A stretch of 64,000 bases of DNA from RGIG9115 sp045603225. GTDB taxonomy: Bacteria; Bacillota; Clostridia; UBA1381. The translations under genes were made by a program, and so were the position numbers. Positions 44,483 to 52,054 of the stretch are shown piece by piece. The notes below the pieces were generated by a model. The model was not told the DNA's origin. It saw nothing but the letters and a program-made list of their open reading frames with translations, and searched no databases. Positions within the stretch are counted from its first letter, which is position 1. Each line of letters opens with the position of its first letter. The DNA lies in the NCBI GenBank assembly GCA_045603225.1, contig JAZULT010000070.1:62001-126000 (forward strand), read 5' to 3'.

Positions 44483-45727
44483 ATGAACAACACGGTAAAA
44501 AAATATAAAAGAACGAAATTTGCATGTTATTCGGCATACTTTACAATGTCTTCAGTCTTCAGTCTGCCGCCGCTTCTGTTTGTTACACTGCGAAGTATGT
44601 ATAATATATCATATACATTACTTGGTACGCTTGTTCTTACAAACTTTTGTACGCAGATGATAATTGACTTGATTTTCACTGTATTTTCAAAGCATTTCAA
44701 CGTGAAAAAAGTTGTAAGAGTAATGCCGGTTATCACATCTGCCGGATTTGTGATTTATGCACTGATTCCGCACTTCTTGCCGCAGTACGCATACATTGGA
44801 TTGCTTATCGGAACGATTACATTTTCCGTTTCGGCAGGTCTGTCCGAAGTGCTTCTGAGTCCGATTATTGCGGCAATTCCATCGGATAATCCGCAAAAGG
44901 ATATGAGCCTTCTTCATTCCCTTTATGCGTTTGGCGTGTTCTCGGTAGTAGCTCTGAGTACGTTATTCTTTAAAATATTCGGAAATGAAAACTGGTTGTA
45001 TCTTTCTTTGTTTTTTGCTTTTCTTCCGCTTATTTCGGCAGTGTTATTCATGCTCTCTCCGATACCTGATATGAGTGAAAGTGAAAGCTCCTCTTCTTCA
45101 GGAAGCAACAGAAAGAAAATTATCGGTCTTGCTATGTGCGTTGGCTGTATTTTCTTTGGAAGCTGTGCTGAAAACACAATGTCCAACTGGATTTCGGGAT
45201 ACATGGAAAATGCGTTACATATCGAAAAAGCTGTTGGCGATATACTTGGAATGGCTGTATTTGCAATACTTCTTGGTATTGCCAGAATTTCTTATGCAAG
45301 CTTTGGGAAAAACATAAGCAGAGTACTTCTTATCGGTATGATTGGTGCTGCGGTATGTTATATTGTTGCAGGACTGTCATCGAGTGTTTATGCCGCTTTC
45401 GCTGCATGTATTTTTACGGGGCTATTCACATCCATGCTTTGGCCCGGAACACTCATAATGATGGAAGAGAAAATTCCGGGTGTCGGTGTTTCGGCATATG
45501 CTCTAATGGCGGCAGGAGGAGATATGGGAGCATCTGTTGCACCTCAGCTTATGGGTATTATAACAGATAAGGTTTCAGCAAGCGGTTTTGCGGTGGAAAT
45601 GAGCAAAGCTTTAAATCTTTCTGCTGAACAGGTGGGACTGAAAACGGGAATGGTTTTAACGTCTGCGTTTCCGATTATAGGTGCGATTCTTGTCATTTGC
45701 ATTATAAGATATTTCAGAGAAAAGTAA
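44483..45727 (+). CDS. Major facilitator superfamily transporter
   Basis: 414 residues with twelve predicted helices and a central cytoplasmic loop (~200-215, 'SESESSSSSGSNRKK'). The inter-helix 'FSKHFNVKKVVRV' loop occupies the place of the MFS motif A. The fold resembles the FucP/sugar-type or drug-efflux MFS groups ('WISGYMENALHIEKAVGDILG', 'MLWPGTLIMMEEKIPGVGVSAYALMAAGGDMGASVAP'), the latter similar to fucose-permease-like proteins. The substrate is unassigned. It has its own promoter and lies just before the T-box leader. Confidence 0.8.
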   Translation: MNNTVKKYKRTKFACYSAYFTMSSVFSLPPLLFVTLRSMYNISYTLLGTLVLTNFCTQMIIDLIFTVFSKHFNVKKVVRVMPVITSAGFVIYALIPHFLPQYAYIGLLIGTITFSVSAGLSEVLLSPIIAAIPSDNPQKDMSLLHSLYAFGVFSVVALSTLFFKIFGNENWLYLSLFFAFLPLISAVLFMLSPIPDMSESESSSSSGSNRKKIIGLAMCVGCIFFGSCAENTMSNWISGYMENALHIEKAVGDILGMAVFAILLGIARISYASFGKNISRVLLIGMIGAAVCYIVAGLSSSVYAAFAACIFTGLFTSMLWPGTLIMMEEKIPGVGVSAYALMAAGGDMGASVAPQLMGIITDKVSASGFAVEMSKALNLSAEQVGLKTGMVLTSAFPIIGAILVICIIRYFREK

Positions 45728-45828
45728 AGGTATTCGGCAAATTTAAACAGCGTTCTTTTTCTCAGTCAGCTCAAATGTATATTTTTTAACAAAATCGGAA
45801 TTTGCATAAAAAAAGTTTTATAAATGTG

Positions 45829-45857
45829 TTGACATTAAAAAAAGAATGTGTTAAAAT
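45829..45857 (+). promoter_or_regulatory. Sigma-A promoter of the T-box/aspS operon
   Basis: TTGACA (45829-45834), 17 bases, TAAAAT (45852-45857), predicting transcription from about 45864. Confidence 0.75.
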
Positions 45858-45866
45858 ATTGATTGT

Positions 45867-46109
45867 GGTACAGAATTTGTACCGGAAGTGAAGACTCGGC
45901 TTTTGTGGAAAGTCTGAAAGGGAGAGTGTGTCGTGACTGTGAGCACACTTGAGATGAGTAGTAAGTACGGGAACGCTTCACTTTCAGAATAAAATTTAAT
46001 AATTCAAAGAGGATACGCTTTTTCGTATCAATGCGGGTGGCACCGCGGGTTAATTTTGTTATACTCGTCCCGGGAATAATTTATATTCCCGCGGGCGTTT
46101 ATTTTTTAT
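45867..46109 (+). promoter_or_regulatory. T-box riboswitch with apparent GAAC (Glu/Asn) specifier
   Basis: The T-box core GGGTGGCACCGCGG (46035-46048) is unmistakable. It is followed by a terminator whose arms are 46066-46078 and 46084-46097, with a T-rich tail to 46109. Stem I closes by pairing GAAGTGAAG (45885-45893) with 45976-45985. Its apical part shows the AG-bulge/GTGACTGTGA loop near 45923-45940. GAAC (45971-45974) sits on the 3' side directly above the base stem, where the specifier codon is expected; it reads as GAA (Glu) or, shifted by one base, AAC (Asn). Uncharged tRNA would stabilise the antiterminator and turn on aspS-gatC, gatA and gatB. A small extra hairpin (45867-45883) precedes stem I. 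The 402-base gap 45728-46129 holds only this leader. Confidence 0.9.
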
Positions 46110-46129
46110 GAAAACAGGAGGTAGATAAT

Positions 46130-48205
46130 ATGTATAGAACACAAATGTGTAACGATATCCGTGAAGCGCATATCGGTCAGACTGTTCAGCTTGCGGGCTG
46201 GGTAGATGTGGTACGTGACCACGGCGGAGTTATATTTATTGATCTTCGTGACTATACAGGTGTAACACAGGTGGTAGTTCATAATGAGGAGCTGCTAAAA
46301 AATGTAAACCGTGAAACTGTTATTTCTGTAACAGGTACTGTTGAAAAGAGAGATCCGGAAACGGTTAATTCTAAAATAGAAACAGGAAATGTAGAGCTCG
46401 TTGCCGATACTCTTCAGATTCTCGGTAAAAGCAAAAATATGCTTCCGTTTGAAGTTCGTGCTTCAAGAGCAAGTAAGGATGAGCTTCGTTTAAAGTACAG
46501 ATATCTTGACCTTCGTAATCCTAAAAATCATGATAATCTCGTTATGCGTTCAAAGATTATCCGTCATCTTCGTAACAAGATGGAAGAGAAGGATTTCCTT
46601 GATATGCAGACACCGATTCTTACAGCATCTTCGCCTGAAGGTGCCCGTGACTTCCTTGTTCCGAGCCGTAAGCATCCGGGAAAATTCTATGCTCTTCCGC
46701 AGGCACCTCAGCAGTTTAAACAGCTTCTGATGGTATCAGGATTTGACAGATATTTCCAGGTTGCACCGTGTTTCCGTGATGAGGATGCACGTGCAGACCG
46801 TTCACCGGGCGAATTCTATCAGCTTGACTTCGAAATGGCATTTGCAACACAGGAAGAAGTTCTTGATGTGTGTGAAGATGTAATATATGATACTTTCAAA
46901 ACATTCTCAGATAAAAAGGTTACTCCGAAGCCGTTTAGACGCATTACGTATGCTGATGCGATGATGACATACGGTTCTGATAAGCCGGATCTCCGTAATC
47001 CGCTTATAATCTGTGACCTTACAGAATTCTTTGAAGAAGTTGACTTTCCTGCGTTTAAGGGCAGACCTGTAAGAGGTATTGTTGCTGACTGTACAGGTAA
47101 ATCAAAGAAATTCTTTGAAGATTCACTTAAGTTTGCAACATCTGCCGAAGTGGGACTCGGAGGACTCGGTTATATCACACTTAAGGAAGGCGTTTTTGCA
47201 GGCCCTATTGCAAAATTCCTTACAGATGAGAAAAAAGCAGAAATTATTGAGCTTACAGGTGTAAAAGAAGGCGAAACACTGTTCTTTATCTGTGATGATA
47301 AGAAAAACGATACAGAGAAAAAGGCAGGACATATCCGTACATGGCTTGCGAAGAAAGAACAGCTTGACCTTATTCGTGACGATGCATTTGAATTCTGCTT
47401 TGTTGTTGATTTCCCGATGTATGAAATTGACGAAGAAACAGGAGATACTATCTTTACTCATAACCCGTTCTCAATGCCGCAGGGCGGAATGGATGCACTT
47501 ATAAACAAAGAACCTACCGAAGTTCTTGCGTATCAGTATGACCTTGTTTGTAACGGTATTGAGCTTGCATCGGGTGCTGTACGTAATCACGATATTGATA
47601 TAATGAAAAAGGCATTCGATATTGCCGGATATGATGAAGAAGAACTGAAAGCACGTTTCAATGCACTTTATACTGCGTTCCAGTATGGTGCACCGCCTCA
47701 TGCAGGTATGGCACCGGGTATTGACAGAATGGTAATGCTTCTTACAGATGAAGAAAAGATTCTTGATGTTATTGCATTCCCGCTTAACGGTAATGCACAG
47801 GATTTATTGCTTGGCGCTCCGGGCGAGGTTACGAATCAGCAGCTTGAAGATGTTCATCTTCTCGGAAACGGAAGTGCGCTTGCAGGACGCGGAACATCAG
47901 CAGGAGCTTCAAAGCAGGCTCAGGGTAAGCGTTCTACATTCTCAAACGCTCAGCAGCTTAATCAGATTTCTCTGACTGATGAAGAAGAAAATATTATGCA
48001 GAACATTTTTAAGGATATGGCAGAAAACGAAAAGATTCTTTCGGATATAGATACAGAAAATGTTGAAGAGATGATTTATGTTATGCCTATGACAAATGTT
48101 CTTCGTGAGGATGAACGTAAACAGCCGTTCTCAAGAGAAAGTCTTCTTGAGGGTGCACCTGAACGCAGTGAAGACTGCTGGCAGGTACCGAGACTTGTAA
48201 AGTGA
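46130..48205 (+). CDS. aspS: Aspartyl-tRNA synthetase fused to GatC (AspRS-GatC)
   Basis: 691 residues, about 100 longer than bacterial AspRS. Residues 1-~580 are a complete class IIb AspRS: OB-fold anticodon domain ('GWVDVVRDHGGVIFIDLRDYTG'), motif 2 ('FRDEDARADRSPGEFYQLDFEMAF'), GAD insertion, and motif 3 ('GAPPHAGMAPGIDRMVMLL'). His31 in 'RDHGG' is the residue associated with non-discriminating AspRS, which also charges tRNA-Asn. After a flexible Ser/Ala/Gln-rich linker (~583-603) comes a GatC module (~604-691): 'LTDEEENIMQNIF', 'VMPMTNVLREDERKQPFSRESLLEGAPE' and 'CWQVPRLVK'. The fusion physically joins the Asp-tRNA-Asn producer to the amidotransferase. AACAGGAGG precedes the ATG. It is first in a T-box-controlled operon with gatA and gatB. 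Confidence 0.93.
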   Translation: MYRTQMCNDIREAHIGQTVQLAGWVDVVRDHGGVIFIDLRDYTGVTQVVVHNEELLKNVNRETVISVTGTVEKRDPETVNSKIETGNVELVADTLQILGKSKNMLPFEVRASRASKDELRLKYRYLDLRNPKNHDNLVMRSKIIRHLRNKMEEKDFLDMQTPILTASSPEGARDFLVPSRKHPGKFYALPQAPQQFKQLLMVSGFDRYFQVAPCFRDEDARADRSPGEFYQLDFEMAFATQEEVLDVCEDVIYDTFKTFSDKKVTPKPFRRITYADAMMTYGSDKPDLRNPLIICDLTEFFEEVDFPAFKGRPVRGIVADCTGKSKKFFEDSLKFATSAEVGLGGLGYITLKEGVFAGPIAKFLTDEKKAEIIELTGVKEGETLFFICDDKKNDTEKKAGHIRTWLAKKEQLDLIRDDAFEFCFVVDFPMYEIDEETGDTIFTHNPFSMPQGGMDALINKEPTEVLAYQYDLVCNGIELASGAVRNHDIDIMKKAFDIAGYDEEELKARFNALYTAFQYGAPPHAGMAPGIDRMVMLLTDEEKILDVIAFPLNGNAQDLLLGAPGEVTNQQLEDVHLLGNGSALAGRGTSAGASKQAQGKRSTFSNAQQLNQISLTDEEENIMQNIFKDMAENEKILSDIDTENVEEMIYVMPMTNVLREDERKQPFSRESLLEGAPERSEDCWQVPRLVK

Positions 48206-48215
48206 GGTGTGTGAA

Positions 48216-49400
48216 ATGAAATATTATGCAGCACAGTTGTGCGATAAAGGAACGATTGCAGTTGACGATACAATCCTTGTTAAGGATGCTGTTACTTCTG
48301 CAGGCTCATATATATTAAAAGATTTTAAACCGCTGTTCAGTGCGGATGCAGTTGTACGTCTTGAAAATAAGGGATATACAGTTGCCGGTAAAACTCATGT
48401 AGGAGAATTCGGACTTGACCTTGTCGGAGAATTTTCAAACTACAGCGAAAAGGAAAATGACCTGAAGGGTGCATCGGCTGAGCTTGTGGCTCAGGGCGGA
48501 GTCAAAGCGGCACTCGGAGTTGATATGAACGGAGCAACAAGACGTGCGGCAGCACTTTCAGGTGTTGATTTTCTTAAACCGACTTACGGAACAGTTTCAC
48601 GTTACGGTATTATATCATGTGCCGCTTCAGGTGAACAGCTTGGAGTTTATGCGAAAAATGCTGAAGGCATAAAAGAGATTATGGACGTTATTGCAGGACA
48701 TGATGAAAAAGACGGAACAAGTCTCAGAAATGAAAGCTATGATTATACAATCAGTGCAGATGTTTCAGGCAAACGTGTATGTATCGTAAAAGAGCTTCTG
48801 GAAAAAGCTGATGATTCAGTTAAGGCACGTGTTAATGCGTATGCTGAAAGCCTTCGTTCAAACGGTGTTACGGTTGAAGAAATATCACTTGATATTTTTG
48901 ACGTTGCTAACACTGCATGGCAGATTCTTATGACTGCTGAAACATGTAATAACGTTTCACGTTATGACGGTGTTAAGTACGGTCACCGTGCCGCAGAGTA
49001 CAGAAATATTGATGAGCTTTATGTAAATTCAAGAACAGAAGGCTTTAACTTCCTTACAAAAGCAGTTATTCTTTATGGTTCTGATGTACTTTCAAAGAAC
49101 CGTTATAAGGACTGTTACGATAAATCACTCAGAATACGTCGTGTTGTTTCTGAAAAGCTCGAAGAAATTTTCAAGGGATATGATGCAATTCTTACTCCTA
49201 TCTGCTCAGCTTCAGCTTATGAAGCTTATGATATTCATGAGGCTTTCGGAAAAGTATTTGCAGAAAGTGTGTTCACAGCGGCATCAAGTATTACAGGAAC
49301 ACCTGCACTTGTAAGCGGCGGCGTTCAGCTTATGGGTAAACATTTCAGCGAAAGTACACTTCTCAGTCTTGCCGGAAGTGTTGAAAGGAAGGGTGAATGA
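48216..49400 (+). CDS. gatA: GatA-like amidotransferase subunit, short and lacking both catalytic serines
   Basis: 394 residues from ATG 48216, six bases after GAGGTG; canonical GatA is ~485. The N-terminal ~65 residues before the amidase core are absent, with no space for them after aspS. The core aligns by eye: 'TILVKDAVTSAG' keeps the catalytic lysine (Lys23), and 'FLKPTYGTVSRYGI' is normal. But the amidase GGSSGGS loop reads 'DLKGASA', placing Leu83 at the cis-serine, and the GSDTGGSIRQ nucleophile strand reads 'GVDMNGATRR', placing Ala107 at the serine nucleophile. GatB-facing stretches ('NNVSRYDGVKYGHRAAEY', 'VNSRTEGF') are preserved. It therefore looks like a structural subunit without glutaminase activity. 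The frame is intact and expression signals are good. It overlaps gatB by four bases. Confidence 0.88.
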   Translation: MKYYAAQLCDKGTIAVDDTILVKDAVTSAGSYILKDFKPLFSADAVVRLENKGYTVAGKTHVGEFGLDLVGEFSNYSEKENDLKGASAELVAQGGVKAALGVDMNGATRRAAALSGVDFLKPTYGTVSRYGIISCAASGEQLGVYAKNAEGIKEIMDVIAGHDEKDGTSLRNESYDYTISADVSGKRVCIVKELLEKADDSVKARVNAYAESLRSNGVTVEEISLDIFDVANTAWQILMTAETCNNVSRYDGVKYGHRAAEYRNIDELYVNSRTEGFNFLTKAVILYGSDVLSKNRYKDCYDKSLRIRRVVSEKLEEIFKGYDAILTPICSASAYEAYDIHEAFGKVFAESVFTAASSITGTPALVSGGVQLMGKHFSESTLLSLAGSVERKGE

Positions 49401-50821
49401 GCATGAAATATGAACTTGTTATCGGACTTGAAACACATGTTGAGCTCAGTACCGAATCAAAAATATTCTGTTCCTGTGGAGGACATTCTGCGGCAAATGA
49501 GCCAAATGACTGTGTTTGTCCTGCCTGCAGCGGTATGCCGGGTATGCTCCCTGTGATGAATAAAAGAGTTGTTGAGCTTGCGGCCACAGCAGGTCTTATG
49601 CTTAACTGTGAAATTAACAGATATACAACCTTTGATAAGAAAAACTATTACTATCCTGACCTTCCGTGTGCTTATCAGATAACACAGCTTAATCATCCTA
49701 TTTGTACAAACGGCTGTGTTACACTTAAGACATCTGCCGGTACACGAGATATCAGAATCAAGCAGATTCATATGGAAGAAGATGCAGGTAAGCTTGTTCA
49801 TGGCGGGAAGTATTCTTATGTTGACTTTAACAGAACAAGTGTACCTCTTATAGAAATCGTTACACAGCCGGATTTCAGAAGTGCTGAAGAGGTTGTAACA
49901 TACCTTAATAAGCTTAAATCAATGTTCCGTGCAGGCGGTATTTCGGAGTGTGAAGAAGGTGCAATGCGCTGTGACGTTAACATTTCTGTACGTCCTGAGG
50001 GAAGTGAGGAGTTCGGTGTAAGAACAGAAATCAAGAACATGAGCTCGTTTGAAGCGATTGAAAAAGCAATCCGTTACGAAGCTCAGCGTCATATGGATGC
50101 AATTGAGTTTGAAACAGAAGAGCTTGTTCAGGAAACAAGACGTTTTGACGACGCAAGTGGAAAAACCTTTGCAATGCGTAACAAGGAAACGGAAGCGGAC
50201 TACCGTTATTTCCCTGATGCAAACCTTATGCCTATAGTTATTGACGATGAATGGCTTGAACAGATTAAAGCAAATAAGCCTGTTGCTGTTGATGAAAAAG
50301 CTGAGGAATACAGCGCTGCGGGTATTTCCGATAAGGAAATCGATATGCTTATTTCAAATCATAAAATAAGCAAATTGCTTGATGATACTGTTGAATTCGG
50401 ATGTAATGCAAAGGATACAGCTTCATGGATTCTTACAGACTGTGCCGGTATTCTTAAAAAGGACGGCAAAGCTCTTGCAGAGCTTGCAATTACAGCTGAA
50501 AAGCTTTCTGCTATAATCAAGATGGTTGACAGTGGAAGCATTAACAGAAGCGCAGGTAAGAATATTCTTGCGGCAGTAATTGAAAATGATGTTGACCCTG
50601 TTGCTTATTGTAAGGAAAAAGGCTTTGACAGAAAAGTTGACACATCACTTATTGAAAGCATTGTTGATAAAGTAGTCAGCGAAAATCCTGATGCTGTTGA
50701 AAGCTTCAAGAGCGGTAAAACAAAGGCTATGCAGGCTTTGTTCGGTATCTGTATGAGAGAGCTTAAGGGCGCAGGCGACCCTTCTGTAATCAGAAGTGTT
50801 TTGGAAGAAAAACTCAGATAA
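49397..50821 (+). CDS. gatB: Aspartyl/glutamyl-tRNA amidotransferase subunit B (GatB)
   Basis: 474 residues, normal length. The N-terminal GatB/GatE kinase-transamidase cradle is intact: 'VIGLETHVELSTESKIF', the zinc-type cysteines 'CSCGGH' and 'CVCPACSGMPG', 'KKNYYYPDLPCAYQITQ', 'HMEEDAGKLVH', 'DFNRTSVPLIEIVTQPD' and 'MRCDVNISVRP'. The helical and YqeY-like tail domain (~325-474) binds tRNA. It phosphorylates the misacylated Asp- or Glu-tRNA and transfers ammonia to it, and normally receives that ammonia through a tunnel from GatA. The start is ATG 49397 (ATGA overlap with gatA); ATG 49403 is an alternative. A terminator follows eight bases after the stop. Confidence 0.93.
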   Translation: MSMKYELVIGLETHVELSTESKIFCSCGGHSAANEPNDCVCPACSGMPGMLPVMNKRVVELAATAGLMLNCEINRYTTFDKKNYYYPDLPCAYQITQLNHPICTNGCVTLKTSAGTRDIRIKQIHMEEDAGKLVHGGKYSYVDFNRTSVPLIEIVTQPDFRSAEEVVTYLNKLKSMFRAGGISECEEGAMRCDVNISVRPEGSEEFGVRTEIKNMSSFEAIEKAIRYEAQRHMDAIEFETEELVQETRRFDDASGKTFAMRNKETEADYRYFPDANLMPIVIDDEWLEQIKANKPVAVDEKAEEYSAAGISDKEIDMLISNHKISKLLDDTVEFGCNAKDTASWILTDCAGILKKDGKALAELAITAEKLSAIIKMVDSGSINRSAGKNILAAVIENDVDPVAYCKEKGFDRKVDTSLIESIVDKVVSENPDAVESFKSGKTKAMQALFGICMRELKGAGDPSVIRSVLEEKLR

Positions 50822-50828
50822 TTAAAAT

Positions 50829-50850
50829 AAGGGATGTTTTGACATCCCTT
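50829..50850 (+). terminator. Intrinsic terminator after gatB
   Basis: AAGGGATGT (50829-50837), T3 loop region and ACATCCCTT (50842-50850), followed by GTTTTGT. The tail is short, so some read-through to the AlaX gene 28 bases further is plausible. Confidence 0.7.
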
Positions 50851-50877
50851 GTTTTGTAGTATGATGGAGGAATATTT

Positions 50878-52032
50878 ATGACAGAAAAATTATTTGAAAA
50901 GGATTCATATTGCCGTGAGTTCAAAGCCGTAGTCAAATCGTGTACGGAAGAAAACGGGATTTATAATATTGTGCTTGATAAAACAGCATTTTTCCCTGAA
51001 GGTGGCGGTCAGGGGGCAGATACGGGAACTATAAACGGTGTAAAGGTGCTTGATGTGCAGACTGTGGGAGACAGCATAGTTCATAAAACAGAAAAAGCAT
51101 TTGAACCCGGTGAAACGGTGGAATGTGAACTTGACTGGGATATACGTTTTGCAAGAATGCAGAGTCACTCGGGAGAGCATATTATTTCAGGTGTTATCTA
51201 TAATATGTTCGGATATTCGAATGTTGGATTTCATATGAGTGCTGACAATGTAATGACGGTAGATGTAAGCGGTTCACTGTCTTCTGAAGATGTTGAGGAA
51301 ATAGAGCTTCGTGCCAACCGTGCAATATATGCAAACGGTGCTATAACTGTATCATATCCGTCAAAGGAAGAACTTGAAAATCTTGATTTCCGCAGTAAAA
51401 CCGAGCATGAAGATACAAGACTTGTTACGATTGAAAATGTTGATTGCTGTGCATGCTGTGCTCCGCATCCGGCAAGAACGGGGGAAATCGGTCTTATTAA
51501 AATTATAAGCTTCTGTCCGTATAAAAAGGGTACAAGAATAGAAATGATTGCCGGGATAACAGCTTTACGGGATTATCTTCTGATCAATGCGTCGAATAAA
51601 TATATGATGGGACTTTTATCCGCTTCAAGATACAGTGTTAAGGATGCTGTTGAAAAGCAATATGAAACAGTTCAGAATCTGAAAGCTGAAAACAAAAAGC
51701 TTTCAGGGAAACTTGCAGTAAGCGAAATGACTGTTACTGAAATAAATAATTCTGCATATTCCATTTCGGAAGGAATGTCGTATGATGATTTGAGAACATG
51801 CTCCAATTCCTTAATTGAGAAGAATTATAAAATTTGTGTACTTCTTTCAAAGGCAGACGAAAATAACTACCTGTATGTCGTAAGCAGTAAGAATGAAGAT
51901 GTAAGACCGACTGTTCAGAATCTTAACAGCACCTTCAGTGGAAAGGGCGGAGGTAAGCCTGACTACGCACAGGGAAGAATTACCGCACCATCAGCAGAGG
52001 AACTTGAAGAGAAACTTAAGAATATATTGTAA
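50878..52032 (+). CDS. Alanyl-tRNA editing protein, AlaX-L type (trans-editing hydrolase)
   Basis: 384 residues. It contains the AlaRS-like second additional/editing domain with zinc ligands 'HSGEHIISG' (HxxxH) and 'CCACCAPHPARTGEIGLIKI' (C..H). Upstream is the 'KTAFFPEGGGQGADTGTI' beta-barrel typical of AlaX. A coiled-coil (~260-290) and a DHHA1-type C-terminal domain with 'FSGKGGGKPDYAQG' make it the long AlaX-L form. It hydrolyses Ser- or Gly-mischarged tRNA-Ala in the cytoplasm. GGAGG precedes the ATG. No promoter is evident after the gatB terminator, so it may depend on read-through from the T-box operon, which would place it with other tRNA-charging functions. Confidence 0.88.
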   Translation: MTEKLFEKDSYCREFKAVVKSCTEENGIYNIVLDKTAFFPEGGGQGADTGTINGVKVLDVQTVGDSIVHKTEKAFEPGETVECELDWDIRFARMQSHSGEHIISGVIYNMFGYSNVGFHMSADNVMTVDVSGSLSSEDVEEIELRANRAIYANGAITVSYPSKEELENLDFRSKTEHEDTRLVTIENVDCCACCAPHPARTGEIGLIKIISFCPYKKGTRIEMIAGITALRDYLLINASNKYMMGLLSASRYSVKDAVEKQYETVQNLKAENKKLSGKLAVSEMTVTEINNSAYSISEGMSYDDLRTCSNSLIEKNYKICVLLSKADENNYLYVVSSKNEDVRPTVQNLNSTFSGKGGGKPDYAQGRITAPSAEELEEKLKNIL

Positions 52033-52054
52033 GATAAAATCAGAGGTGTGTTCT

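Noticed and set aside
48203..48540. Frameshift or sequencing error as the cause of the abnormal GatA
   Set aside because: The frame is continuous, has a good ribosome site and keeps recognisable GatA sequence on both sides of the altered motifs; only 10 bases separate it from aspS, so no N-terminal part is hidden in another frame.
51938..52054. Upstream in-frame start for the beta-helix protein
   Set aside because: The extension lies within the AlaX coding sequence in another frame, is highly charged without domain similarity, and has no ribosome site; the ATG at 52055 has one.
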